Shown: positions 1 to 6,905 of the stretch, one piece after another
How the letters are laid out: each line of letters opens with the position of its first letter
How positions within the stretch are numbered: position 1 is the first letter of the stretch
Assembly: GCA_026991055.1 (NCBI GenBank)
Contig: JALXCE010000254.1
Location: forward strand, 1-14,707
DNA from: Caldifarciminota bacterium
Lineage (GTDB): Bacteria > Hydrothermota > Hydrothermia > B15-G9 > WFZT01
Reading direction: 5' to 3'
DNA length: 14,707 nt
Position numbers and translations under genes: made by a program
Notes under the pieces: generated by a model
What the model saw: the letters and a program-made list of their open reading frames with translations, nothing else
What the model was told of the DNA's origin: nothing
Databases searched by the model: none

Positions 1-2
1 CT

Positions 3-548
3 TTCCTTGCCCCTCCCGAGGTGCTCGAATGTGCCTCGCAGGGTGAAATTCAGAGCGGAGGTTCTGCTACATCTTTTGCCTTTGGGGCAGGATTGCTCTA
101 TACCTTCAAAAGGGCCAAATTTGCCGTAGTATTGGACAATTTCGGCTCTCCCCTCGTTTACACTGAAGGTGGCCATAAAAATGATCTTCCAAGACTCCTG
201 AGAGTGGGGGTATCCTACAGACCCATATGGACCAAGATTCACAAGGTCTTGCTTTCTGCTGATATAAACAAAATCCTTGTTGGTATCCAGGAAGATTATA
301 GCAAAAAGGGATTGAGCTGGATCCTTCAGGAGGCATGGAAGCACTTGGGAGTTGAATACACATTCTACAACATAATCTCGTTGAGAATGGGATACTTTTA
401 CGACAAATTTGGCTGGAGAAAAGGAATCACCTTTGGTGCAGGAGTTCGTTTCAAAAATTTCCAGCTGGATATTGCTGATGACTCCAGAATTTACGACTTC
501 GAGGAGAGCTCAAACAGAAGATTTTCCATCACCTACATCTTGCAGTAA
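3..548 (+). CDS. C-terminal part of an outer-membrane beta-barrel protein, PorV/PorQ-like (partial)
   Basis: The frame is open to the left edge, so the gene starts outside the window; a GTG at 21 is in frame but need not be the start. What remains alternates short beta strands with turns (for example FAFGAGLLYTF, LRVGVSYRPIW, GITFGAGVRF). It ends in a strand-like stretch, RRFSITYILQ, as beta-barrels inserted by the BAM machinery do. The phrase order GVEY..Y..ISLRMGY followed by a GAG-F strand and a short DIADDSRI-like segment resembles PorV/PorQ barrels, some of which act in type IX secretion. The subfamily is inferred and other porin-like barrels cannot be excluded. The TAA at 546-548 lies one base from the stop of the oppositely oriented next gene. 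Confidence 0.6.
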   Translation, partial: FLAPPEVLECASQGEIQSGGSATSFAFGAGLLYTFKRAKFAVVLDNFGSPLVYTEGGHKNDLPRLLRVGVSYRPIWTKIHKVLLSADINKILVGIQEDYSKKGLSWILQEAWKHLGVEYTFYNIISLRMGYFYDKFGWRKGITFGAGVRFKNFQLDIADDSRIYDFEESSNRRFSITYILQ

Positions 549-549
549 A

Positions 550-921
550 TTAAAGAACAGCAGCGAGCTCTTCATTTGAAACTTCTACTGGAGCCTTGGT
601 GTATTCTACCCATTTTCTGTCCCGCAGGATGAATCTTTTGGGCACTACTCCCCTACCCTGGTTTCTCAGCTCTCTACCTTCTTGAATTATTTCCCATGGA
701 TCATGCTTCTTAAAAAACTTGTAAACGTCCATCTTGTCAAAGCCAATGTAGGTTATCTTCATATTGGTCACCACCCCATCATCCCTGGCTTTAATAATCT
801 TGTACCATGTTTTAAACGGGATATGGGCAGTGAGACCAGCAGTGAGATCAAGCACCTCCTCGAAGGTAAGGTCGAGGTTGAGCATCAGCATCACATCTCC
901 AGGGCTTATCAATCTGCTCAT
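550..921 (-). CDS. Small hypothetical protein (123 aa)
   Basis: I do not recognise this family. The start at 921 is chosen because AAGGAGG lies 8 bases upstream, an ideal spacing; the ATG at 927 would leave only 2 bases, and an in-frame ATG at 969 has no comparable site. The protein begins MSRLISPGDVMLMLNLDL and is acidic early. Its middle and end are rich in charged and aromatic residues (WYKIIKARDDG, YKFFKKHDPWEII, KRFILRDRKWVEYTKAP). There is no signal peptide or membrane segment, so it is probably cytoplasmic. It is a single-gene unit, divergent from the signal peptidase operon with which it shares a 150-base upstream region, and convergent with the outer-membrane gene. The strong ribosome site supports it being a real, well-translated gene. 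Confidence 0.65.
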   Translation of the reverse strand: MSRLISPGDVMLMLNLDLTFEEVLDLTAGLTAHIPFKTWYKIIKARDDGVVTNMKITYIGFDKMDVYKFFKKHDPWEIIQEGRELRNQGRGVVPKRFILRDRKWVEYTKAPVEVSNEELAAVL

Positions 922-924
922 TTC

Positions 925-940
925 CATGTCCTCCTTTCTT
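925..940 (-). promoter_or_regulatory. Shine-Dalgarno site that decides the start of the 123-aa gene
   Basis: Read on the minus strand, AAAGGAGG is followed by ACATGGAA and then ATG at 921-919. This is the strongest ribosome site in the left half of the window and favours the internal ATG at 921 over the longer forms. Confidence 0.6.
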
Positions 941-1003
941 ATACCTATATACGGCAATTTTTCTGCCATTCCAGAATTCCCCTTAAAATGGCCGTTTTCG
1001 GTG

Positions 1004-1038
1004 TTGCAAATTGCAAAACAGCCTCGCTAAATTGCAAA
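1004..1038. repeat. Three TTGCAAA heptamers in the divergent promoter region
   Basis: TTGCAAA occurs at 1004-1010, 1011-1017 and 1032-1038. The starts are 7 and 21 bases apart, so all copies are in multiples of 7 and two pairs lie on about the same face of the helix. The core TTGCAA is self-complementary. The third copy overlaps the proposed -35 box of the signal peptidase operon, so these could be operator sites. Confidence 0.45.
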
Positions 1039-1060
1039 ATAAATCACTTTGCCACATAAT
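1032..1060 (+). promoter_or_regulatory. Likely promoter of the signal peptidase/GH57 operon
   Basis: A -35-like TTGCAA (1032-1037) and a -10-like CATAAT (1055-1060) are separated by 17 bases. Transcription would begin around 1067, about 5 bases before the ATG at 1072. This fits the absence of a ribosome site before that ATG. The -35 match is only 4 of 6. Confidence 0.4.
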
Positions 1061-1071
1061 TCCTCAACTCC

Positions 1072-1704
1072 ATGAAAAGCTTTCAAAAAGACCTGAAACT
1101 GATCGTTATACTCGTTGCTGTCATTCTCTTCGTTCGCATATTTCTCATCCAATCCTATCTCATTCCGACAGGCTCAATGGAAAATACACTCTTGCCAGGT
1201 GATTTCGTAATGGCTCAGAAGTTTAGCTACCTTTTCGGCCATCCCACACCGAGTCGAGGCGAAGTAGTTGTTTTCAAATACCCGTTGAGCAAGTATCGAA
1301 TTTTCATAAAAAGATGCATTGGCCTTCCTGGAGATACCATTAAAATTGTCGATAAAAAGCTATACATAAATGGGGATTTGCAGAGAGAACCTTATGTGGT
1401 ACACTTAGACTCTAAAATTATTCCCGGTCTCAAAGACAGCTTCGAATTTCAAAAACGCTGGGAAGAGAGAAAGTTTACCGACGAGGAACATGTGAGAGAC
1501 AACTTTGGCCCTGTGGTAGTACCTCCTGGCACCGTTTTTGTAATGGGAGACAATAGAGACTATTCCTATGATTCAAGGTTCTGGGGTCCTTTACCGGTTG
1601 ATAATATCATTGGGAAGCCCCTAATAGTTTTTTTATCCATCAACACAAAGGGTAAACTCTGGAATAAGGTAAGATGGAATCGCTTATTCAAAATTATCCG
1701 ATAG
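1072..1704 (+). CDS. lepB: Signal peptidase I
   Basis: This is the membrane serine protease that removes signal peptides from exported proteins on the outer face of the inner membrane. One N-terminal membrane helix (about residues 10-26) leads into the catalytic motif PTGSMENTL with Ser35 as nucleophile. FIKRCIGLPGD carries Lys80 as the general base, and the box GDNRDYSYDSRFWGP covers residues 159-173. At 210 aa with a single membrane helix it is a compact, typical bacterial form. A lysine- and glutamate-rich insert (about 111-143) lies between the Lys motif and the last box, as in many family members. The ATG at 1072 has no Shine-Dalgarno site; a near-leaderless message from the promoter just upstream would explain this. 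It heads a four-gene operon and overlaps the next gene by 31 bases. The identification is secure. Confidence 0.96.
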   Translation: MKSFQKDLKLIVILVAVILFVRIFLIQSYLIPTGSMENTLLPGDFVMAQKFSYLFGHPTPSRGEVVVFKYPLSKYRIFIKRCIGLPGDTIKIVDKKLYINGDLQREPYVVHLDSKIIPGLKDSFEFQKRWEERKFTDEEHVRDNFGPVVVPPGTVFVMGDNRDYSYDSRFWGPLPVDNIIGKPLIVFLSINTKGKLWNKVRWNRLFKIIR

Positions 1705-2165
1705 TAATCGCTATTATCATCGCCGCTCTCATTATCATCCTCTTCTACCTTTTAAAGAGACCTAAGGAACGGTATATCAAAGTTGATAGCCTATTCACGC
1801 CCGCAGAGCTCAAATTTTACAAAATTCTCGAAGAAGTGGTGGAAGAATACAAAATTTTTGGTAAAGTCAGAGTAGCCGATATTATTAAGGTTGACAGTGA
1901 GAAAGCCAGAGGAAACTATCTCAAATATTTCAATAAAATTGCCAGGAAACACGTTGATTTTCTCCTATGCGATCCGGGTACCCTCGAGCCAGTTGCAGCC
2001 ATCGAGCTGGACGACAGGTCACATGAAACTCAAGAGAGGGCCGAGAGAGATGTTTTCCTTGATAAAGCCTTTAAAATGGCAGAACTTCCACTCCTCAGGT
2101 TCAAAGTCCGGGCAAAATACGATAAAATTGAAATAAAGAAAAGGATAGAAGATGCAACTGGATGA
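1674..2165 (+). CDS. Membrane-anchored DUF2726 protein, possible nuclease fold
   Basis: The protein has one N-terminal membrane helix (about residues 9-27) followed by a soluble DUF2726 domain (about 38-150). Diagnostic stretches are FTPAELKFY (41-49), GKVRVADII (63-71), KHVDFLLCD (92-100) and AIELDDRSH (109-117). The family is commonly linked to restriction-endonuclease-like folds. Asp95 together with Glu111 and Asp113 is arranged as a PD-(D/E)xK site might be, but catalysis is inferred and unproven. At 163 aa it is anchor plus domain with nothing else, and the domain is probably cytoplasmic because a positive KRPK stretch follows the helix. It starts inside lepB (31-base overlap, with AAGG upstream) and overlaps the next gene by 14 bases, so translation is probably coupled. 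Its role with a signal peptidase is unknown. Confidence 0.8.
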   Translation: MESLIQNYPIVIAIIIAALIIILFYLLKRPKERYIKVDSLFTPAELKFYKILEEVVEEYKIFGKVRVADIIKVDSEKARGNYLKYFNKIARKHVDFLLCDPGTLEPVAAIELDDRSHETQERAERDVFLDKAFKMAELPLLRFKVRAKYDKIEIKKRIEDATG

Positions 2166-2592
2166 AAATTTGCAAGCCGCTCTAATAGATGCCCTTCACC
2201 ACATAACCTTTGGGACTTTCGTTAATCTGCCCATTGTCATTAAAAAACCAGCCTACATCATTGCCGTAATCATTTTTTCCATGCTTCTCGACACTGACCA
2301 CGTAATCCAGGCGAGAAGTCTCTCAGTTAAAAAAATGCTGAACCTCGGTGGCAGACCCGCATTTCATTCCCTTTTAATAGTTGTTTTAATCACGCTCCTC
2401 ACGTACATTCCTACTAAATCTATAACTTTCTCTGCAGTTGCTTTTCTCTCTATGCTATCTCATCTGATCTGGGATCTTGCAACCGGTGGTGTTAGCCTCT
2501 TTTTCCCACTCAAAAAAATTTACAAGTTGACCAAAGTCCAGGCAGTTTTTGCCTTTGTCCTGCTTTTTGGTTTCTCTCTTTCCCTGCTATGA
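2152..2592 (+). CDS. Membrane-bound metal-dependent hydrolase, YdjM/DUF457-like
   Basis: This is a 146-aa protein with about four hydrophobic segments (roughly 34-47, 72-86, 89-104 and 127-145). Between them lie conserved polar positions of the YdjM/DUF457 kind: HH near residue 16, LLDTDH in the second segment, RPAFHSLL before the third, and LSHLIWD before a FFP turn. The repeated His/Asp pairs at membrane borders suggest a metal site. The natural substrate of this family is not established to my knowledge. It overlaps the DUF2726 gene by 14 bases and shares an ATGA stop-start with the GH57 gene, so it is co-translated with both. The family call is moderately sure; the enzymatic role is inferred from the family name only. 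Confidence 0.65.
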   Translation: MQLDENLQAALIDALHHITFGTFVNLPIVIKKPAYIIAVIIFSMLLDTDHVIQARSLSVKKMLNLGGRPAFHSLLIVVLITLLTYIPTKSITFSAVAFLSMLSHLIWDLATGGVSLFFPLKKIYKLTKVQAVFAFVLLFGFSLSLL

Positions 2593-4676
2593 AAGTACTA
2601 TTCCTGTTTCACATGCATCAACCTCCATACAAACTGGGAGACAATCCCCCACACTACCCAATGCCCTGGGTTTTCACTCACCTCATCAGGGAATATTACG
2701 ATGTGGCAAGGAGTTTGATGGAGGTCGAAACTCCGGCCGTTACCATCAACTTTTCGGGCTCACTTATTGAGCAGATTGAGGATTATGCGAGTGGAAACTT
2801 CACAGACGAGTTTATTGAAAGATTCAAAATGGACCCGCGAGAATTGTCCAAGGAAGATAAAATTTTCATACTCAGGAACTTCTTCTCTGTAAATTACGAG
2901 CACAGGATTAAGCCCTTCAAGAAATATTTAGAGCTTTATGTAAAGCGTGGCACGCCATCCAACCTTGAGGAAAAGGTTGAGAGGTTTGAAGAGCAGGAGT
3001 GGCGAGATATTCAGGTTTTTTTCTTCTTAAGTCAGATAAGTCTTTATTACCAGCGAGAAGATGAAACCATTAAAGAATTGATTCCAAAAGGGCGAGGATT
3101 CACCGAAGAGGATAAATCAAAACTACTTGAGAAGTGCTTTGAAATTGCGTCCAGAGTGCTACCGCTTTACAAAGAGCTAAAAGAGAAGGGGCTTGAGATT
3201 TCCTTTACTCCCATGTATCACCCAATACTGCCTTTGATCATTGATTCCAGCGAAGCGAAAAATTCGAATCCTGGATGTGTGCTGCCTGACCAGCATTTTT
3301 CTTCGGAAGAGGATGCTCTCGAGCAGATAAAGCGGGGGAGACAAAAGGTCTCCAGTGTCTTTGGGGAAATAGCCGGCTCCTGGCCTGCAGAGGGAAGTGT
3401 CTCAGATAGAGCAATCAGAATATATTCTCAGGCTGACGTTAAGTGGATTGCCACCGACGAAGAAATTCTAAATAGAACCATCGGGAAATTCCGCGAGAGT
3501 GAGTTTTATGGCGGAGACCATCTTTACCGGCCTTACAAATTGGGTGGAGTAAACGTGTTTTTCAGAGACCATATCCTTTCCGACCTCATCGGATTTGTTT
3601 ATAACCACTGGGACATTGAAAAAGCTGTTGATGACTTTATCACGAGACTCGGGAAAATCGAGGAGAGAAATCCAAATGCCATTGTCTCTATCATCTTAGA
3701 TGGTGAAAATCCCTGGGAGTACTATCCTGATGGAGGAACCGAATTCTTGCCCAGGCTACTTGGAGAAATTTCAAAAAGAATTGAATTAACCACTTTTAGC
3801 AAGGCTGAGGCAGAGAGAGAGCTTGAGCACATTCATCCCGGCTCCTGGATTAATGCCGATTTCTCTACCTGGATATGTGATCAGGAGAAAAACACTGGAT
3901 GGACATACCTGTCCCGAGTCAAATCTCTAATTTATCAGAAGGTTAAGGAAAATCCACGGGCTTACAGAGCGTGGCTCATGGCCGAGGCATCAGATTGGTT
4001 CTGGTGGTTAGGTGAGGGTCATCCTTCATTCTATGCACCTGAATTTGACAGGATTTTCAGGGAACATCTCAAGAATGCTTTCAGGTATATCGGAGTTGAG
4101 CCACCGGAATTTCTCGATATTCCTATCAAATCACGTGCTGAAATGGGCGAAATCATTGCACCTATGACTTATTGCACTCCCATTCTTGATGGCAGGGTAA
4201 CAAACTATTATGAATGGAGGCTTTCCGGAATTATCAAACCCGGATTTACTACAATGACAGCCGCAGAGAGCCCGATTGAGGAAATCAGGTATATTTTTGA
4301 TGATAAAAATCTCTACCTTCTCTTGAGTATCGCTAAAATGCGGGCTCAGGAATTCTTATTGAAAGGATTTGATATTCTGGTTGAGGTTAGAGAAGATGAT
4401 CACGGAGCAAAATTTATCATATCAGAAAACCCACGGGTTGAGAGACCGGAACATGCTGAGATAAAAATCTCATGTGGCAAAATCCCGGACTCCATCGGAT
4501 TCTGCGCCAGGTCAAAGCTCGAGATTGCAATTCCCAGAAATTTAATCGGAAATACAGAGACTCCAGCTCTGAGAATCCAGGTTTTGAGGGATGGCAATCC
4601 CCTTTTCTCCTATCCTCAGGAGGGATTTTTTATTCTGAAACGAACCGAATACGACCCTGATGCTGTTTACTGGTGA
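2589..4676 (+). CDS. Glycoside hydrolase family 57 enzyme (amylopullulanase/alpha-amylase type)
   Basis: This is a 695-aa retaining alpha-glucan enzyme, probably acting on glycogen- or starch-like polymers in the cytoplasm, since no signal peptide is present. GH57 motifs appear in order: HMHQPPY (residues 8-14), GSWPAEGSVS with Glu268 as predicted nucleophile, ILDGENPWE with Asp371 as predicted acid/base, and HPGSWINADFSTW starting at His416, followed by helical segments with paired Trp. A final beta-rich domain (about 530-695) begins with the YCTPILDGRVTNYYEW stretch often seen after GH57 barrels and resembles a DOMON-like or carbohydrate-binding fold. The start shares ATGA with the previous stop. 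The 3' end overlaps the stop of the convergent dehydrogenase gene by 10 bases. The motif pattern fits amylopullulanase-like members better than branching enzymes or 4-alpha-glucanotransferases, but exact specificity cannot be read from sequence. Confidence 0.9.
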   Translation: MKVLFLFHMHQPPYKLGDNPPHYPMPWVFTHLIREYYDVARSLMEVETPAVTINFSGSLIEQIEDYASGNFTDEFIERFKMDPRELSKEDKIFILRNFFSVNYEHRIKPFKKYLELYVKRGTPSNLEEKVERFEEQEWRDIQVFFFLSQISLYYQREDETIKELIPKGRGFTEEDKSKLLEKCFEIASRVLPLYKELKEKGLEISFTPMYHPILPLIIDSSEAKNSNPGCVLPDQHFSSEEDALEQIKRGRQKVSSVFGEIAGSWPAEGSVSDRAIRIYSQADVKWIATDEEILNRTIGKFRESEFYGGDHLYRPYKLGGVNVFFRDHILSDLIGFVYNHWDIEKAVDDFITRLGKIEERNPNAIVSIILDGENPWEYYPDGGTEFLPRLLGEISKRIELTTFSKAEAERELEHIHPGSWINADFSTWICDQEKNTGWTYLSRVKSLIYQKVKENPRAYRAWLMAEASDWFWWLGEGHPSFYAPEFDRIFREHLKNAFRYIGVEPPEFLDIPIKSRAEMGEIIAPMTYCTPILDGRVTNYYEWRLSGIIKPGFTTMTAAESPIEEIRYIFDDKNLYLLLSIAKMRAQEFLLKGFDILVEVREDDHGAKFIISENPRVERPEHAEIKISCGKIPDSIGFCARSKLEIAIPRNLIGNTETPALRIQVLRDGNPLFSYPQEGFFILKRTEYDPDAVYW

Positions 4677-5650
4677 CTTCCCTGTCTTACAAGTTTCTCC
4701 GCCTCATTCAAAATCTTCAGAACCCTTAATCCTTCGCGCCCATCAGAGTAAGGTGGCTCACCTGTGATTATCGATTTTGCAAATTGTCTGAGCTCTTCCT
4801 TGAGGGGTTCTTTCTTTTCAATGGGGATGGGCTTCCTTTCGGCCTTTTCGGCAACCGGTATTTTCCCCTCAATCCATTTGATCTTATGGGGATAGAGGAA
4901 AAGCTTCTCCTCTGTTAGGTCGTCAAAAAGCAACATAGCTTCACTGCCCACCACCACGAGCTTCTGCTCCTTAAACGGATGTAGCCAGCTCACAAAAATG
5001 TGGCCACGGATATTGTTTTTGAACTCAAAGTCCATCAGGGTAACGTCGAAAATTTCTGGTGTAATGTAAGAGCCACCGGAGGCACTGAGTTTAATTGGCT
5101 CCTCACCCACGAGATTTAGAATTACTGAAACATCATGGGGAGCAAAACTCCAGATGATGTTTTCCTCGGTCCTGAGTTTGCCGATATTGAGCCTGTTGGA
5201 GTAAATATAATAAATCCTTCCAATTTCCCCGGACCTTATCATCTCCTTCATCTTTATAACGGCCGGATGGTAGTTGAGGATATGCCCAACCATAAGGATT
5301 TTCCCGGACTCATCGGCCAATTTTATAAGTTCCTCCGCTTCTTCAACTTTAAGGGCGAGGGGTTTTTCGACAAAAACATGCTTACCTGCAAGGAGTGATT
5401 TTTTTGCAACCTCATAATGGGTCACAGCTGGTGTGGCAATGCAGACTCCTACAACCTCTGGATTTTCTAAAATCTTTTCGATGGAATCCACAAACTCAAC
5501 CTCAGGGTACTTCTCTTTCAGCTCTGCACGCCGCTCGGGGCTGGCATCAAAAACAGAATGAATAAATCCAAGCTCATAAAGGTTCCTCAGAATATTCTTT
5601 CCCCAGTAGCCTGCTCCGATGAGGCTGATTTTACCTTTAAGTTCTTCCAT
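4667..5650 (-). CDS. Gfo/Idh/MocA oxidoreductase, WbpB/WlbA-like sugar-nucleotide dehydrogenase
   Basis: This NAD-dependent oxidoreductase has an N-terminal Rossmann fold (GAGYWG, residues 12-17) and the family EKP motif (95-97) whose lysine contacts substrate and cofactor. HILNYHP (123-129) and FAPHD (169-173) lie in the C-terminal alpha/beta domain, with His172 a likely catalytic base. The run GYWGKN, NRLN-GK and SFAPHDVS matches the subfamily that oxidises C3 of UDP-N-acetylglucosaminuronate (WbpB/WlbA) on the way to 2,3-diamino sugars. Substrate assignment is by resemblance. An AAGGAG lies 8 bases before the ATG. It is the second gene of a two-gene operon, 12 bases after the LegB-like dehydratase. 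No aminotransferase or acetyltransferase of such a pathway lies beside it. Confidence 0.85.
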   Translation of the reverse strand: MEELKGKISLIGAGYWGKNILRNLYELGFIHSVFDASPERRAELKEKYPEVEFVDSIEKILENPEVVGVCIATPAVTHYEVAKKSLLAGKHVFVEKPLALKVEEAEELIKLADESGKILMVGHILNYHPAVIKMKEMIRSGEIGRIYYIYSNRLNIGKLRTEENIIWSFAPHDVSVILNLVGEEPIKLSASGGSYITPEIFDVTLMDFEFKNNIRGHIFVSWLHPFKEQKLVVVGSEAMLLFDDLTEEKLFLYPHKIKWIEGKIPVAEKAERKPIPIEKKEPLKEELRQFAKSIITGEPPYSDGREGLRVLKILNEAEKLVRQGSHQ

Positions 5651-5662
5651 TTCGCTTTCTCC

Positions 5663-6631
5663 TTAAACGTTGTATTTTTCAAAGTTTTTGTAGAGATCAA
5701 GATTTTCCTGGAACCAGAGATAAGTCTCCTTTAAGGCTTCCTCAAAGGAGTAATGAGGCTCCCAGCCTGTAAGCTCTTTCGCTTTTCCAAAATTACACTC
5801 CAGAACCTCAACCTCGCTCTTTGGAGGCCTTATCCTCTCTTCCTCTTCAATAACTTTCACTGGTTTGCCATGGATTTTTGAAACCATATCAACAACCTCT
5901 GAAATGGCAAAACTCCTGCCCGTTCCAATGTTAAATACATCACCGATGGTTTTCTCATGCAAGCCCACCTCTATGATTCCACGGACAGTGTCCTTCACGT
6001 AAAGAAAATCTCTCTTCGTGGACAGATTCCCGAGTCTAACTACACCATTTTTAATTGTCTGTGTGATAATGGTCGGGATCACAGCTCTGAGGGACTGGCG
6101 AGGGCCGAAGGTATTGAAAGGCCTTACAATAGTTACAGGCAAATCAAAGGACCTGTAATAGGTTAGTACCAGCATGTCCGCTGCCACCTTCGTGGCAGCA
6201 TAAGGAGACTGCGGGTTGTAAGGATGCTTCTCATCGATGGGAATATATTGGGCTGTGCCGTAAACCTCACTGCTGGAAACGTGAACAATTCGCGATATTT
6301 TGCCGCTCATCTTGGCAGCTTCAAGGATGTTGTAGGTTCCCTCAACGTTTGTCCTGATGTATGCAATCGGAGTCTCGTATGAGTAAGGAATTCCGATGAG
6401 GGCAGCAAGATGGAAGATCACGTCCACGTCTTCGACCATTTTTTTAACTGAATCAAAGTCACGAATGTCACCTCTAATGACTTCTACATCTGTTTTGACG
6501 TAATCAAGCCATCCCCAGCGATCCTGAGAACTATACCGCACCAGGGCTTTCACCTCGAATCCTCTCTCGGTGAGAAGTTCGGTGAGATGTGAGCCTATGA
6601 ACCCACCCGCACCTGTAACAAGAGCTTTCAT
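5663..6631 (-). CDS. NAD-dependent nucleotide-sugar 4,6-dehydratase/epimerase, LegB-like
   Basis: This is an extended short-chain dehydrogenase acting on a nucleotide sugar. Counting from an in-frame GTG at 6637, the cofactor motif GAGGFIG is at 9-15, Asp-rich GDIRD follows, SSSEVYG carries Ser and Glu (121-127), and the catalytic YAATK is at 146-150. The stretch YSSQDRWGWLD near residue 35 and LIGIPYSYETP with FNTFGPRQS are typical of LegB-type 4,6-dehydratases that begin legionaminic acid-like or bacillosamine-like pathways. The ATG at 6631 is preferred to the GTG at 6637 because a -10-like box ends 7 bases upstream and no ribosome site is present. This gives 322 aa, a normal length. It is first in an operon with the WbpB-like gene. 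The exact nucleotide sugar is not determined. Confidence 0.85.
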   Translation of the reverse strand: MKALVTGAGGFIGSHLTELLTERGFEVKALVRYSSQDRWGWLDYVKTDVEVIRGDIRDFDSVKKMVEDVDVIFHLAALIGIPYSYETPIAYIRTNVEGTYNILEAAKMSGKISRIVHVSSSEVYGTAQYIPIDEKHPYNPQSPYAATKVAADMLVLTYYRSFDLPVTIVRPFNTFGPRQSLRAVIPTIITQTIKNGVVRLGNLSTKRDFLYVKDTVRGIIEVGLHEKTIGDVFNIGTGRSFAISEVVDMVSKIHGKPVKVIEEEERIRPPKSEVEVLECNFGKAKELTGWEPHYSFEEALKETYLWFQENLDLYKNFEKYNV

Positions 6632-6638
6632 AGCCACA

Positions 6639-6668
6639 ATTTTACATGCAACCCAAAAGTTTTATCAA
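6639..6668 (-). promoter_or_regulatory. Promoter of the nucleotide-sugar operon, leaderless type
   Basis: On the minus strand TTGATA (6668-6663) and TAAAAT (6644-6639) are 18 bases apart; each matches the consensus at 5 of 6 positions. The ATG at 6631 begins 7 bases beyond the -10 box, so the message would start at or next to the start codon. Confidence 0.55.
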
Positions 6669-6905
6669 GCGTGGGGGACATATTGCAAGCCCTGTGCTAA
6701 TCGAAAATTTTTGAAGAAAAAATCTGGGCGGATTTGAATTTCTCATAGTAGATTTTTCATCCTCGCTAAATTAATTTGGCAAATCAATCAACCCAAGAAC
6801 GGCTGTAATATTACGAAATGACCTTCAGGAAAATTACCTTTTGAGATTACCTTTAGTGTAGGATTAGGACTTTATTTCCTAATAGTTAGGTATTATAATC
6901 CTAAT
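6645..6905. other. Divergent intergenic region between the sugar operon and the nucleotidyltransferase cassette
   Basis: I see no coding region here. It holds the sugar-operon promoter at its left end and the cassette promoter with a palindrome at its right end. ATTACCTTT occurs twice, at 6833-6841 and 6846-6854, with a related ATGACCTTC at 6818-6826. The middle (about 6690-6815) is AT-rich and shows nothing I can name. Confidence 0.6.
6863..6905 (+). promoter_or_regulatory. Cassette promoter with palindromic operator candidate
   Basis: A perfect TATAAT (6894-6899) ends 6 bases before the ATG at 6906, with no convincing -35 box (the best is TTTATT at 6871-6876). The spacer contains CCTAATAGTTAGG (6878-6890), arms of 5 bases around TAG. 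The heptamer TCCTAAT occurs at 6877-6883 and 6899-6905, and its complement ATTAGGA at 6863-6869. A repressor bound here would block the -10 box and the start, as expected of an autoregulated cassette. Confidence 0.6.

Noticed and set aside
682..1059. 125-codon plus-strand frame opposite the 123-aa gene
   Set aside because: The minus-strand gene has an ideal Shine-Dalgarno site and protein-like composition; this frame is its shadow and runs into the promoter region.
3262..3272. TTCGAATCC, resembling a tRNA T-loop
   Set aside because: It is in the coding frame of the GH57 gene and no acceptor or anticodon stems can be drawn around it.
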